Assembly (NCBI RefSeq): GCF_000332195.1
Contig: NZ_KB235922.1
Location: 4,685,322-4,749,321, forward strand
Length of the DNA: 64,000 nucleotides
Direction of reading: 5' to 3'
Source of the DNA: Pleurocapsa sp. PCC 7319
Lineage (GTDB): Bacteria; Cyanobacteriota; Cyanobacteriia; Cyanobacteriales; Xenococcaceae
The translations under genes were made by a program, and so were the position numbers. The notes beneath the pieces were generated by a model. It saw nothing but the letters and a program-made list of their open reading frames with translations. It was not told the origin of the DNA and did no database searches. Positions 7,726 to 16,070 of this stretch are shown here, in pieces; within the stretch, counting starts at the first letter, position 1, and every line of letters begins with the position of its first letter.

Positions 7726-9627
7726 ATGTTACGCATCAAACCTTGGCAAGCAGCTATTTTAATTCTTCCCATCGCAACTATCGTAATCTTTTTATTGGTT
7801 GCAGCAGGTTCGCAGATTCATGACTGGGGAATTAATTGGATTTGGGGTGTAGTGATCTTAGTTTTTACTGGATGGCGATGGTTATTGGTGAAGTGGACCA
7901 AACCAGCCTTGGCAGAAATTCAGGAAGTTATGGAAGAGATTAATCAAGAGTTAGAAGATGAAACCCCAGAAATTGAAGCTAAAGGAGATAAAAAAACGCA
8001 AATTAACGCTGCCATCAACGAAATTATCACCCAAACCAAGTCGGATGAACCATTTTGGGAAGACTGGACGACTTTTTGGCAACGCTGTCAGGAATTAGTC
8101 AACGCGATCGCTCATATTTATAATCCCGAAGTTAAACGCCCTCTACTCAATATATATATTCCCCAGGCTTACGGATTAATTCGCGGTACCGTAGATGATA
8201 CAGATCGCTTGATGCAGAAGCTTGCCCCAGTATTAAATCGAGTTTCTATCGGTCAGGCTTATGAAGCTTATGAAATGTATCGTCAATTGGAACCCTCAGC
8301 ACGTAAATTAGCTCAAGCATTTAATTGGTCACAATGGTTAATTAATCCTGCTGCTGCTGCCGCCAAACAAGCCACCAGAAAATTTAATACTCAAGCAAAT
8401 CAGGAATTATTACTTAACTTGGGTCAATTAATTCGGGAAACAGCTTTAAGAAATCTCGCTCAACAGGCGATCGCCTTATACGGTGATGAGACCATTGTTA
8501 TCCCCGAAATTGACTCCAATCCCGCTTTACCCAAAGCAGAAACCCAAACCCTCAAAAAAATCTTAGAATCAGCCGAATCACCTCAAGAAATTGCTCAAAA
8601 GCCCGTCAATATTCTTCTTGTGGGGCGTACAGGTGCGGGGAAAAGTAGTCTAATTAATACTCTCTTTCAAGCTGAGAAAGCAGAAGTAGATGTATTGCCT
8701 AGTACAGATCGAATCAAAAACTATCATTGGCAAACTCCCTCTCAAGAAGTCCTAAATCTTTTAGACACTCCTGGTTATGAACAGGTAAATCGTCCTGAAT
8801 TACGAGAACAAGTGTTAGATTTTGCCACCAAAGCAGATCTATTACTATTAGTTACCCCTGCTCTCGATCCGGCTCTGCAAATGGATTTAGATTTTCTGCA
8901 AGTCTTAAAACAAGATGTTACTGATTTGAGTGCAGTGGGAATTGTAACCCAAGTTGATCGCCTCCGTCCCATTCGTGAGTGGAATCCTCCTTATGATTGG
9001 CGCGAGGGAAATGAGCCCAAAGAAAAATCCATTCGCGAGGCAACTAACTATCGTACAGAACTATTAGGAGACATCTGCGAGCTGATTTTACCTATTGTGA
9101 CGGAAGATCGAGCTAACAATCGCTCCGCTTGGGGAGTAGAAGCTCTATCTCAGGAATTAATTCAGGCGATCGCACCAGCTAAACAGCTTCGTCTTGCCCG
9201 TTTTTTGCGAGATTTAGAAGCCCGCAGCACAGCCGCCGCTCAAATCATAGATCGCTATACTCGTCAGTTATCTACTACTCAAGGTTTAACTGCTTTCTTA
9301 AAAAGTCCTGTGCTGCAATTTATTTCTACTATGACCACAGGCAATCCTACCTTAGCTTATGTTTTGGCAGAACAAATTCCTGTAGAACAAGCACCCGTAG
9401 TAATTGGCAAGCTTCAGATGGCTTATGACCTATTCATGTTGCTCAGTGAACAACCCAATATCAGTAACTTCGATTTACGTTCTCTGTGGTCTTTATTATT
9501 AGATTACAACGAAGCAGGTAATCATAATTCTTGGGCATTTGGTCATGCTTTAGTGGAATATTGGACCAAAAATCTTAATGCAAAACAATTACGCGATCAA
9601 TATGATTTTTATTTAAAACAGAAATAG
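7726..9627 (+). CDS. Membrane-associated Era/dynamin-like GTPase
   Basis: The 633-residue protein begins with two hydrophobic segments (about residues 10-28 and 35-52), then an acidic helical region (residues 60-290), then a GTPase domain. G1 is GRTGAGKSS at about 300-308, G3 is DTPGYEQ near 346, and G4 is TQVD near 408. The C-terminal 150 residues are helical. Cyanobacterial homologues are usually annotated as 50S ribosome-binding or dynamin-like GTPases; the physiological role is not known to me. Likely cotranscribed with the DUF4126 gene. Confidence 0.82.
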   Translation: MLRIKPWQAAILILPIATIVIFLLVAAGSQIHDWGINWIWGVVILVFTGWRWLLVKWTKPALAEIQEVMEEINQELEDETPEIEAKGDKKTQINAAINEIITQTKSDEPFWEDWTTFWQRCQELVNAIAHIYNPEVKRPLLNIYIPQAYGLIRGTVDDTDRLMQKLAPVLNRVSIGQAYEAYEMYRQLEPSARKLAQAFNWSQWLINPAAAAAKQATRKFNTQANQELLLNLGQLIRETALRNLAQQAIALYGDETIVIPEIDSNPALPKAETQTLKKILESAESPQEIAQKPVNILLVGRTGAGKSSLINTLFQAEKAEVDVLPSTDRIKNYHWQTPSQEVLNLLDTPGYEQVNRPELREQVLDFATKADLLLLVTPALDPALQMDLDFLQVLKQDVTDLSAVGIVTQVDRLRPIREWNPPYDWREGNEPKEKSIREATNYRTELLGDICELILPIVTEDRANNRSAWGVEALSQELIQAIAPAKQLRLARFLRDLEARSTAAAQIIDRYTRQLSTTQGLTAFLKSPVLQFISTMTTGNPTLAYVLAEQIPVEQAPVVIGKLQMAYDLFMLLSEQPNISNFDLRSLWSLLLDYNEAGNHNSWAFGHALVEYWTKNLNAKQLRDQYDFYLKQK

Positions 9628-9913
9628 GCAATACTTGACAAGAATCGCCTCCTGCTAGTCCCAACATTTGCAGTACATTAGGAAGGAGCGGTTGATGTAC
9701 TACTACTTCTGGCTAACTAAAACTATCTACTGACTGAAAATATTTCCGCACCACACATTAGTAAATCTACTGTGTAGGATTTAATTCAGATCATGTTAAA
9801 AAGAAGCAGTATAGGGTATTCAGAAAAATTCTTAATATCATCCTCTACAGGGTGAATGTATGGAAAGTTTTCTTCTAATAAACAGTTAGTAGTTAGTCAT
9901 TTGGCACATAATA
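9628..9913. other. Intergenic region without recognisable gene
   Basis: This 286-bp gap contains an 8-bp inverted pair (CAGTACAT near 9671 and ATGTACT near 9695) around a purine-rich centre. No coding frame, tRNA or terminator with a T run is apparent. Confidence 0.5.
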
Positions 9914-10828
9914 ATGATGCTCTATAAGTATCGCGCCCCTGTTAACTTCTCAAATCCTGATAGCGGGTACACAGCCAGAATATTCATAGATTCACAACTT
10001 TACTTTGCAAAGCTATCTACCTTCAACGATCCATTTGAAGGACTAATTGAACTGGAAGTGCATCAATCAAAAGAAGAAGCGATTGATCGTCATTTTAGAG
10101 TATTACGTTCTAGAGAACGTGCTAGGGACGTTCTCTCTAATCCGTTTCCATTTACTTGGAATAATGCTAAGTCTACCATAGACAAAATTTTTGAGAAAGT
10201 TATTGCAGGGGAGTATATAGACCATAATAAATATTATAAAGAGGTAATGGATGATTATGGCGTTCTTGCACTATGCGAAAATCCAGATAACCTTCTGCTT
10301 TGGGCGCACTACGCGACGGAACATCGCGGACTATGTCTTGGATTTGAATGGGCTGAAACTAAGCTTCCAAAAGCAGAAGAGGTGATTTACCAAACCAACT
10401 ACAGAAAAATAGATTTCTGGTTTCATACCGAAGATGAATTGGCACAGATTGCATTACTTCAAAAGTCTTCTGATTGGAGCTACGAACGGGAGCATCGATC
10501 AATTTGGAAACCATTGTACGAAGAATATGAAGAGTTCAGACCAGATGAAAATTACTTTAAGAAGTTAAAAGAAATAAAAGATAGTTCCTTCTTAAAAGAG
10601 CAACTGAAACGCGACTATACGTTTGCATATCAACGAGTCAAGAATGTTGGTCATGGTGCCAAAACCTTCCAGAAAAACTCTCTTAAAGAAGTTATATTTG
10701 GGCTTCGTATGACTAAGAATGAAAGAAAGCAGCATATTGACTTTATTACCTCGCTTGGTTATAGGCCAGAATTCAAAATAGCGAAACGAGCAACCGAACA
10801 ATACAAGCTTCAAATAACTAGTGCATAA
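9914..10828 (+). CDS. DUF2971 family protein
   Basis: This 304-residue soluble protein opens with MLYKYRAPVNF after a doubled ATG, then KLSTFNDPFEG and later LLLWAHYATEHRGLCLGFEW, the diagnostic DUF2971 pattern (N-terminal YKY, then FNDPFE, then W-HYA--H-G-C-GF). The function of the family is not established; members occur in variable genome islands and phage or defence neighbourhoods. Here the gene is isolated between housekeeping genes, with no partner gene visible. The ATG at 9914 could be replaced by the next ATG at 9917 without consequence. Confidence 0.85.
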   Translation: MMLYKYRAPVNFSNPDSGYTARIFIDSQLYFAKLSTFNDPFEGLIELEVHQSKEEAIDRHFRVLRSRERARDVLSNPFPFTWNNAKSTIDKIFEKVIAGEYIDHNKYYKEVMDDYGVLALCENPDNLLLWAHYATEHRGLCLGFEWAETKLPKAEEVIYQTNYRKIDFWFHTEDELAQIALLQKSSDWSYEREHRSIWKPLYEEYEEFRPDENYFKKLKEIKDSSFLKEQLKRDYTFAYQRVKNVGHGAKTFQKNSLKEVIFGLRMTKNERKQHIDFITSLGYRPEFKIAKRATEQYKLQITSA

Positions 10829-10867
10829 CATATCGTTGAATCGTAACGGATTATAGATGGTCTATTA

Positions 10868-10960
10868 ACCCTCTTTCATAACTATAGGGATTTTCAACGA
10901 AAATACGCTGATTTAGCCTACGAAAAATCAAGGTTTGACCTCAAAGTCATGAAAGAGGGA
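10868..10960. repeat. Inverted repeat downstream of the DUF2971 gene
   Basis: CCCTCTTTCAT (about 10869-10879) is repeated as ATGAAAGAGGG (about 10949-10959), perfect over 11 bp with a 69-base spacer. It could form a long-loop hairpin between the convergent DUF2971 and RNA methyltransferase genes. There is no T run. Confidence 0.6.
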
Positions 10961-11059
10961 TTACTACCGATAATCTCACAAACAGGTATTACGAAACCAT
11001 CGCTATCAAGCCTTTTTTTGACGATATGATCCATTAAGGTCGTAATCGTTGTTTTACCC

Positions 11060-12181
11060 CTAGTACATTTCATACTTCAACAGGGTACAAGGAATTGCGC
11101 CATTGTACAGCTTAATCCGTTTAGAAGTCCTCAATCCTACTTGTTTCGATAATTTCATGCTGCCTGTGAGGATATATGCTGTCCAGCCTTTGAATCTCTG
11201 TTTAAAAATATCTCCCAAAAGTTGATAGAGTTCGCCCAATTCAGCTTCCTTGCCTAATCTCACACCATAGGGAGGATTACAAATCAACACTCCCCGATCT
11301 GCGGGAGCTTCGATAGTAGATATATCTTGACGAGCAAATTTGACATAGTCTTCTAACCCAGAGCTTTCGGCATTAACAAAAGCTTGTCTAATCACCTTTA
11401 AATCGCGATCGCTGCCAATTATAGGAACGGCAATATCAGTTTTCTGGCGATCGCTAGCTTCTTTGAGGAGACTCTGCCATAAACCCGGATCGTAATCCAA
11501 CCAAGTTTGAAAACCAAAGTCCCGATATAATCCAGGAGCAATATTTAAAGCCTTTAATGCTGCTTCGATGGGCAATGTACCACTACCACACATCGGATCG
11601 AGAAAGGGCAAATCAGGAGTCCACTCTGCCAGATCTAATAAAGCCGCGGCTAAAGTTTCTTTCATGGGAGCTGCACCGATCGCCGGACGATATCCTCGAC
11701 GATGCAGACTTGAGCCTGAGCTATCTAAGCTCAATATGCAGTGTTTTTCAACAATATGAGCATTGATAATCAGATCGGGTTTTTCTGTATCGACACTGGA
11801 GCGTATTCCTAGCTTGCGCTTTTGCCAATCGGTGATCGCATTTTTAATCTGAAGTGCCGTGAAGTGGGTATGGTTGAGATGTTTATTTTTGCCAGTACAA
11901 GTAACGGCAATAGTCATATCAGGATCTAGATATTCATTCCAATCCAGCTTTTGCACACTACGATAAAGTTCATCTCCATTAAAACTTTTTACTCTGGCAA
12001 TAGGCATCAGAATACGAAAACTCGTTCTCATCCAAAGGTTAGCCCGATAAAGTAATGCCTTGTCCCCTGAAAAATGGACTCCTGTGAAGTCCGGGCGCAC
12101 ATCAGTTGCCCCGATGCTGATTAATTCCTGGGCAGCAACCTCTTCTAAACCGCGAGATACAGTGGCAAAATATTTATTCAT
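11060..12181 (-). CDS. THUMP-domain RNA methyltransferase (RlmL/YpsC type)
   Basis: The 373-residue protein has an N-terminal ferredoxin-like/THUMP region (ATVSRGLEEVAAQEL, VHFSG) and a C-terminal SAM-dependent methyltransferase. SAM motif I is FLDPMCGSGTLPIEAAL and the catalytic N6/N2-methyltransferase motif is NPPYG in ICNPPYGVRLG. Proteins with this architecture methylate guanosine N2 in 23S rRNA (RlmL N-terminal half) or tRNA; the precise target cannot be read here. The gene is separate from its neighbours on both sides. Confidence 0.9.
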   Translation of the reverse strand: MNKYFATVSRGLEEVAAQELISIGATDVRPDFTGVHFSGDKALLYRANLWMRTSFRILMPIARVKSFNGDELYRSVQKLDWNEYLDPDMTIAVTCTGKNKHLNHTHFTALQIKNAITDWQKRKLGIRSSVDTEKPDLIINAHIVEKHCILSLDSSGSSLHRRGYRPAIGAAPMKETLAAALLDLAEWTPDLPFLDPMCGSGTLPIEAALKALNIAPGLYRDFGFQTWLDYDPGLWQSLLKEASDRQKTDIAVPIIGSDRDLKVIRQAFVNAESSGLEDYVKFARQDISTIEAPADRGVLICNPPYGVRLGKEAELGELYQLLGDIFKQRFKGWTAYILTGSMKLSKQVGLRTSKRIKLYNGAIPCTLLKYEMY

Positions 12182-12269
12182 ATAACGGCGGTTTGTAAGT
12201 TGGTTACGTTAATCTAGGATATCAGCAACCAGCAACCAAGTAGCTCTATTTGGAAAAATTACAATTCCA

Positions 12270-12302
12270 AACTCCGAACTCCGAACTCCGAACTCCGAAC
12301 TC
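12270..12302 (+). repeat. Heptanucleotide tandem repeat (CCGAACT type)
   Basis: About four and a half units of ACTCCGA between the methyltransferase start and the amylase stop. The same heptad recurs at 46738-46770 and, in the other orientation, around 17711-17770. Confidence 0.9.
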
Positions 12303-12310
12303 AAATTTGA

Positions 12311-13786
12311 CTAAGCTTCTACCCAAACCGATACCGAGCCTCCATTACAACGGAATTCAGCCCAACCGGATGCATTAGAATAAGTTGGCTCTGAAATGTG
12401 TTCGGTTAGATCGTAGAATTTAGTATTGGGCTTTCCTACTTCCATCCACTTGCTTCCAGCACTACCATCACTCATAATTACTGCCATCGCTTGAGGATGC
12501 TCTTCATCTCCTAAGCGAGTCCAACCAATCGTATTAAAGTGGTCAAAGTAATCATATTGATCGCCGTAAGCATATTTATGACGAGCAGTTAAGAATTTAT
12601 CAATCAGCCAACGATGGGAGGGGAGAAAGATCGGATAACGGTTGCCATCTCTGCCATAATCTTCGTATTCTGCGCCATAGTAGTCCGCGTAAAAGATACA
12701 AGGATAACCTTCTCTACGCAACAAAATTAGGGCATAGGCTAAAGGTTTAAACCAAGGTTCTACTGGAGCTTCTAGTGCTTGTAATGGCTGAGAATCGTGG
12801 TTTTCCACAAAGGTAACTGCATGGGTAGGGCGTTGTTCCATAAAAGTACCCCTGAGGATATTTCGCATATCGTAGTTACCACCAGATTTACTGGCATAGT
12901 GGAAGTTGTAGTGTAGGGGAACATCAAATACTGACATTTTGCCTTGCACCGAGTCAACATACCAGTGGAGAGTATTAGTATCATTAAACCAATATTCTCC
13001 GACCACAAATAAATCTTTACCTGCATGACGCTCCATCTCGTCAATCCATTGAGGGAAAAACCAAGCAGAAATATGCTTTATCGCATCTAGACGGAAACCA
13101 TCAGCGTTAGTAGTATCCAAATACCATTTACCCCAACGGGTCACTTCTTCTCGTACTTCTGGATTTTGGTAGTCAAGGTCACAACCCATCAAATAAGCAA
13201 AGTTACCATTTTCTAGGGCGACATAATCATCAAACTGTTTACCTTCAAAGAGATAAATAGTGTTATGTTCTTGGCTTCTCGTATCCCAGTCAACTGCATC
13301 AAAGTGCCACCAATGCCATTTAAAATCAGAATACTTGCCTTGTCGTCCAGGAAAGGAAAAATGACTGTAGGTTTCGATCTCTCTCATTCCTCCTTTGGGA
13401 TGGATACGATCTTCCTGAGAAAAAGGAGTCGCTTTAACAACTTCAGTGGATTCTCCGCCCATACGATGGTTGAGAACTGTATCACCATAGACTTGAATAC
13501 CATTGCCGTGAAGAGTTTGAATGGCATCTAGATATTGCTGGCGATCGCCATACTTAGTGCGAACAGTTCCACCTTGCTCAAATTCACCCAGATCATACAT
13601 ATCGTATACGGAATAACCAACATCGTAAGTTCCTGCCATTCCTTTATAGGCTGGAGGCAGCCATAAAGCGGTAATTCCAGCCTCTGCTAATTCTTGAGCT
13701 TTCTGATTAACGTCTTTCCACAGGATTAAATCGGGGTCAATGTACCAATGGAAATACTGCATTATGACACCGTTAACTTGAGACAT
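12311..13786 (-). CDS. Alpha-amylase, GH13 (cytoplasmic liquefying type)
   Basis: From ATG 13786 the protein has 491 residues (a TTG 21 bases upstream is a less likely start). It shows GH13 conserved regions: DTVLNHR, GFRLDAIKH with the nucleophile D near 234, VVGEYW with the acid/base E near 264, and FVENHDSQP with the third acid near 331. The beginning VIMQYFHWY and the KGMAGTYDVGY stretch resemble the Bacillus liquefying-type subfamily (GH13_5). There is no signal peptide, so it probably acts on intracellular glycogen or maltodextrins. It diverges from the MerR-family gene. Confidence 0.92.
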   Translation of the reverse strand: MSQVNGVIMQYFHWYIDPDLILWKDVNQKAQELAEAGITALWLPPAYKGMAGTYDVGYSVYDMYDLGEFEQGGTVRTKYGDRQQYLDAIQTLHGNGIQVYGDTVLNHRMGGESTEVVKATPFSQEDRIHPKGGMREIETYSHFSFPGRQGKYSDFKWHWWHFDAVDWDTRSQEHNTIYLFEGKQFDDYVALENGNFAYLMGCDLDYQNPEVREEVTRWGKWYLDTTNADGFRLDAIKHISAWFFPQWIDEMERHAGKDLFVVGEYWFNDTNTLHWYVDSVQGKMSVFDVPLHYNFHYASKSGGNYDMRNILRGTFMEQRPTHAVTFVENHDSQPLQALEAPVEPWFKPLAYALILLRREGYPCIFYADYYGAEYEDYGRDGNRYPIFLPSHRWLIDKFLTARHKYAYGDQYDYFDHFNTIGWTRLGDEEHPQAMAVIMSDGSAGSKWMEVGKPNTKFYDLTEHISEPTYSNASGWAEFRCNGGSVSVWVEA

Positions 13787-13927
13787 TTTAGTTACTTTTC
13801 TCAACAAAAGGATTAATAAGGATTAATTTAGTTGGTGTTCAATCTAAAAACCAATTGTGAAGATCTAGAGATTTTTATCTAGCTAATGTTTTTATTTGTT
13901 GACATATAAATCTCAAGATAAAAACTC

Positions 13928-13958
13928 TTGACTCTTCCCTTGGAGGAGAGTGTTTACT
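13928..13958 (+). promoter_or_regulatory. MerR-type promoter/operator with 19-bp spacer
   Basis: TTGACT (13928-13933) and TTTACT (13953-13958) are separated by exactly 19 bases. The spacer holds an imperfect dyad, ACTCTTCC-CTT-GGAGGAGAGT. Over-long 19-20 bp spacers with a central dyad are characteristic of promoters activated by MerR-family proteins, and the dyad resembles BmrR/Mta-type operators (ACTCTCCC...GGGAGAGT style). It lies 30 bases upstream of the MerR-family gene and points toward it, so autoregulation is likely. Confidence 0.75.
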
Positions 13959-13987
13959 AAAAAAGTAGGAGACAACGAAACAAAATA

Positions 13988-14800
13988 ATGTTCAAGATTG
14001 GCGACTTTTCCAAGCTTAGTCAGATATCGATCAAAGCTCTGCGTCTCTATGATCGAATGGGTTTATTGAAACCATTTCATATCGATCCATATACCAATTA
14101 TCGCTACTACTCTGCTAAGCAATTACCTCGGCTAAATCGCATTCTGGCGTTCAAAGATTTGGGATTTTCTTTAGAACAAATCCGTAAACTACTAGAGGAT
14201 GATATTCCTCTAGAGCAAATTCGCGGAATGCTAAGGCTCAAACAAGCAGAATTGCAGAAGCAGATTGAGTCAGAGCAATTAAAGCTGAACAGAGTAAAAG
14301 CTCGCATCAAACAAATTGAAGAAGAGAATACTATGAGAAACTATGATGTTGTAGTCAAAAAAGTAGAGCCTATTAAGGTTGCATCCATCCGAGAAATTTT
14401 GCCTAACTATTCTGCTGTGGGAGAGTTATTTAATGAGCTAATTGGCTATTTACAGCAATATAAGATTACTAAGTTTGATTATTGTGCTGCTATCTGGCAC
14501 GATCAAGAATATAAAGAAAGTGATGTGGATGGCGAAGCCGTCTTGGTCATAGATACTGCTCTGGCAGAAACAGACCGGATCAAAGTCTATGAATTGCCCA
14601 GATATGACGAAATTGCTTGCATCATTCATCAAGGTAGTTATCTCACCCTCAACCAATCTTACGAAAACCTATTAGCCTGGATTGAAACTAATGGCTATCA
14701 AATTATTGCCCCTAACAGAGAGTTATACATCCAAGGAGGTCAAGAGCAAGATAACGAGTCTTACATCACCGAAATTCAATTTCCCGTGCAGAAGGTTTAG
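13988..14800 (+). CDS. MerR-family regulator with GyrI-like ligand-binding domain
   Basis: The 270-residue protein has an N-terminal MerR winged helix (FKIGDFSKLSQISIKALRLY, then the wing NYRYYSAKQLPRLNRI), a coiled-coil dimerisation helix at about residues 75-115, and a C-terminal effector domain of the GyrI/BmrR type (VKKVEPIKVASIRE ... YITEIQFPVQKV). Such regulators sense small hydrophobic or cationic ligands and activate promoters with long spacers; a matching promoter sits directly upstream. The target beyond its own gene is not evident; the divergent amylase is a neighbour only. RBS AGTAGGAGA. Confidence 0.9.
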   Translation: MFKIGDFSKLSQISIKALRLYDRMGLLKPFHIDPYTNYRYYSAKQLPRLNRILAFKDLGFSLEQIRKLLEDDIPLEQIRGMLRLKQAELQKQIESEQLKLNRVKARIKQIEEENTMRNYDVVVKKVEPIKVASIREILPNYSAVGELFNELIGYLQQYKITKFDYCAAIWHDQEYKESDVDGEAVLVIDTALAETDRIKVYELPRYDEIACIIHQGSYLTLNQSYENLLAWIETNGYQIIAPNRELYIQGGQEQDNESYITEIQFPVQKV

Positions 14801-14809
14801 TTAGCTTTA

Positions 14810-14863
14810 TCGGCGGGAAGCCCCACGTCTGTACCACGATAGCAGTCAGCGTAGGAGGAAGTC
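14810..14863 (+). repeat. Dispersed hairpin repeat, copy 1
   Basis: GCGGGAAGCCCCACGTCTGT followed by ACCACGATAGCAGTCAGCG matches the minus-strand segment 38202-38240 at about 34 of 39 positions. The following GTAGGAGGAAGTCAC resembles the right-end sequence of cyanobacterial IS200/IS605 tnpB elements as I remember them, so both copies may be element relics. Curiously, on the opposite strand both copies read ADCYR-x-TDVGL. Confidence 0.6.
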
Positions 14864-15009
14864 ACTTCAGAGATAATCGCGATCGCCGTTATCCCCATCG
14901 CCATGCCCATCAATAATCCTTTGATAAACAGAGCAATTAATATTGCTAGAACAGTAGCGGAACAATAGGGTTGCAACTTTGATCTTCGTGGTTTCGCTAA
15001 AGAATAGCT

Positions 15010-15552
15010 CTACAGAGAGCGATCTGAATTGATATTACATTCGACTTTCCATAAGGGGGTTTCAAATTTTCCAGTCTTATAACACTGCTTGACGATCTGT
15101 GTTTGGTATCTCTTTAAAATATCTAGCGTATCTACCTCTTCAAATTCAGGGATAAATGTTCCTATTGTTGCTGCTTCATATAAAAGCACGTTATCAAGCT
15201 CCAATATCCCTAAGCAAACCTCTAAAGGCTCAGATACTCTAACTCTATCTTTTACTGATTCAGGGGATTCAAAAGCATATCGATCAAAGTATAAATACCA
15301 AAGGTGATTGTTCCGAAATCGATTTTTTCTACTGCGGTATTGAGAGGCTAACCGTCCAATGACAGAAGCCCTGACTTTCTTGTCTAGTTCCTTTCCTTCG
15401 TAATCGTCTGTATCAGTATGATGCTCTGCATATTCGTCTGACTGTATCCAGGTAAAATAATCTTCTACATAGAGTTCATCGTCTTTTAAGCTTTGTAGAT
15501 CAATGTCCTTGACGGCATCAAATTGTATTACCTTTGCTAAAAATCCCTTCAT
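15010..15552 (-). CDS. Hypothetical protein, 180 aa
   Basis: I do not recognise the family. The protein is acidic and soluble, with no signal peptide or membrane segment. It begins MKGFLAKVIQFDAVKDIDLQ, contains DYFTWIQSDEYAEHHTDTDD and a basic region ASQYRSRKNRFRNN in the middle, and ends with a cysteine-containing tail (KVECNINSDRSL). The long frame without interruption and normal codon use support a real gene. Neighbours (MerR regulator, DUF1823 gene) give no functional hint. Confidence 0.6.
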   Translation of the reverse strand: MKGFLAKVIQFDAVKDIDLQSLKDDELYVEDYFTWIQSDEYAEHHTDTDDYEGKELDKKVRASVIGRLASQYRSRKNRFRNNHLWYLYFDRYAFESPESVKDRVRVSEPLEVCLGILELDNVLLYEAATIGTFIPEFEEVDTLDILKRYQTQIVKQCYKTGKFETPLWKVECNINSDRSL

Positions 15553-15682
15553 TTGTTGTAAAAATAATGATTATTTAAATCTTATATCCCCCTCTCTCAT
15601 CATTAGTGTGAAATTATGCTTGATCGCTTTTTTAGGTCAAGACAGGAGGAGTTATAGGTTATAGGTTAATCGTAAAACGATT

Positions 15683-16045
15683 TCAATGACTTTCTAGATA
15701 GTTTAATAACCAGTTAGCAGCAGTTGCCCGACGAGTTTGTCTAGGTCCAAATTCGCCTAGTTTATAACCTTTAAAACCCAAGTTTTCTTTGAGTAATTGT
15801 TTGTTTTCCTTAGGTATTGAACGGGTAAGCTTTACGGTCGGTGGACGATTAGCAATAAAATCAGGAGGTTCGGGATATTTTTCTGCCCAATCGTCTACAA
15901 CTTCGCTCAAATTCCAGGTTTGACTTGCTTCATCGTAGCGATAGCCTAGATAATGCCAAACTAATTGATTGACGATCGCGTCATCTAGTTCTTCGTTGAG
16001 GATTGCCCAAATAGTATCTGTGTTTAGAGGCGGTAAGTTAGACAT
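15683..16045 (-). CDS. DUF1823 family protein
   Basis: A 120-residue soluble protein with the pattern PPLNTDTIWAILNEELDD, then DFIANRPPTVKLTRSIP, then ENKQLLKENLGFKGYK and EFGPRQTRRATAANWLL near the C terminus. This matches DUF1823, a family found in cyanobacteria and plastid lineages, of unknown function. Its ATG lies only 25 bp from the ATG of the divergent EamA transporter gene, so the two share a very short promoter region. Confidence 0.85.
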   Translation of the reverse strand: MSNLPPLNTDTIWAILNEELDDAIVNQLVWHYLGYRYDEASQTWNLSEVVDDWAEKYPEPPDFIANRPPTVKLTRSIPKENKQLLKENLGFKGYKLGEFGPRQTRRATAANWLLNYLESH

Positions 16046-16070
16046 AAATTAGTAAATCATTGATGAAATA

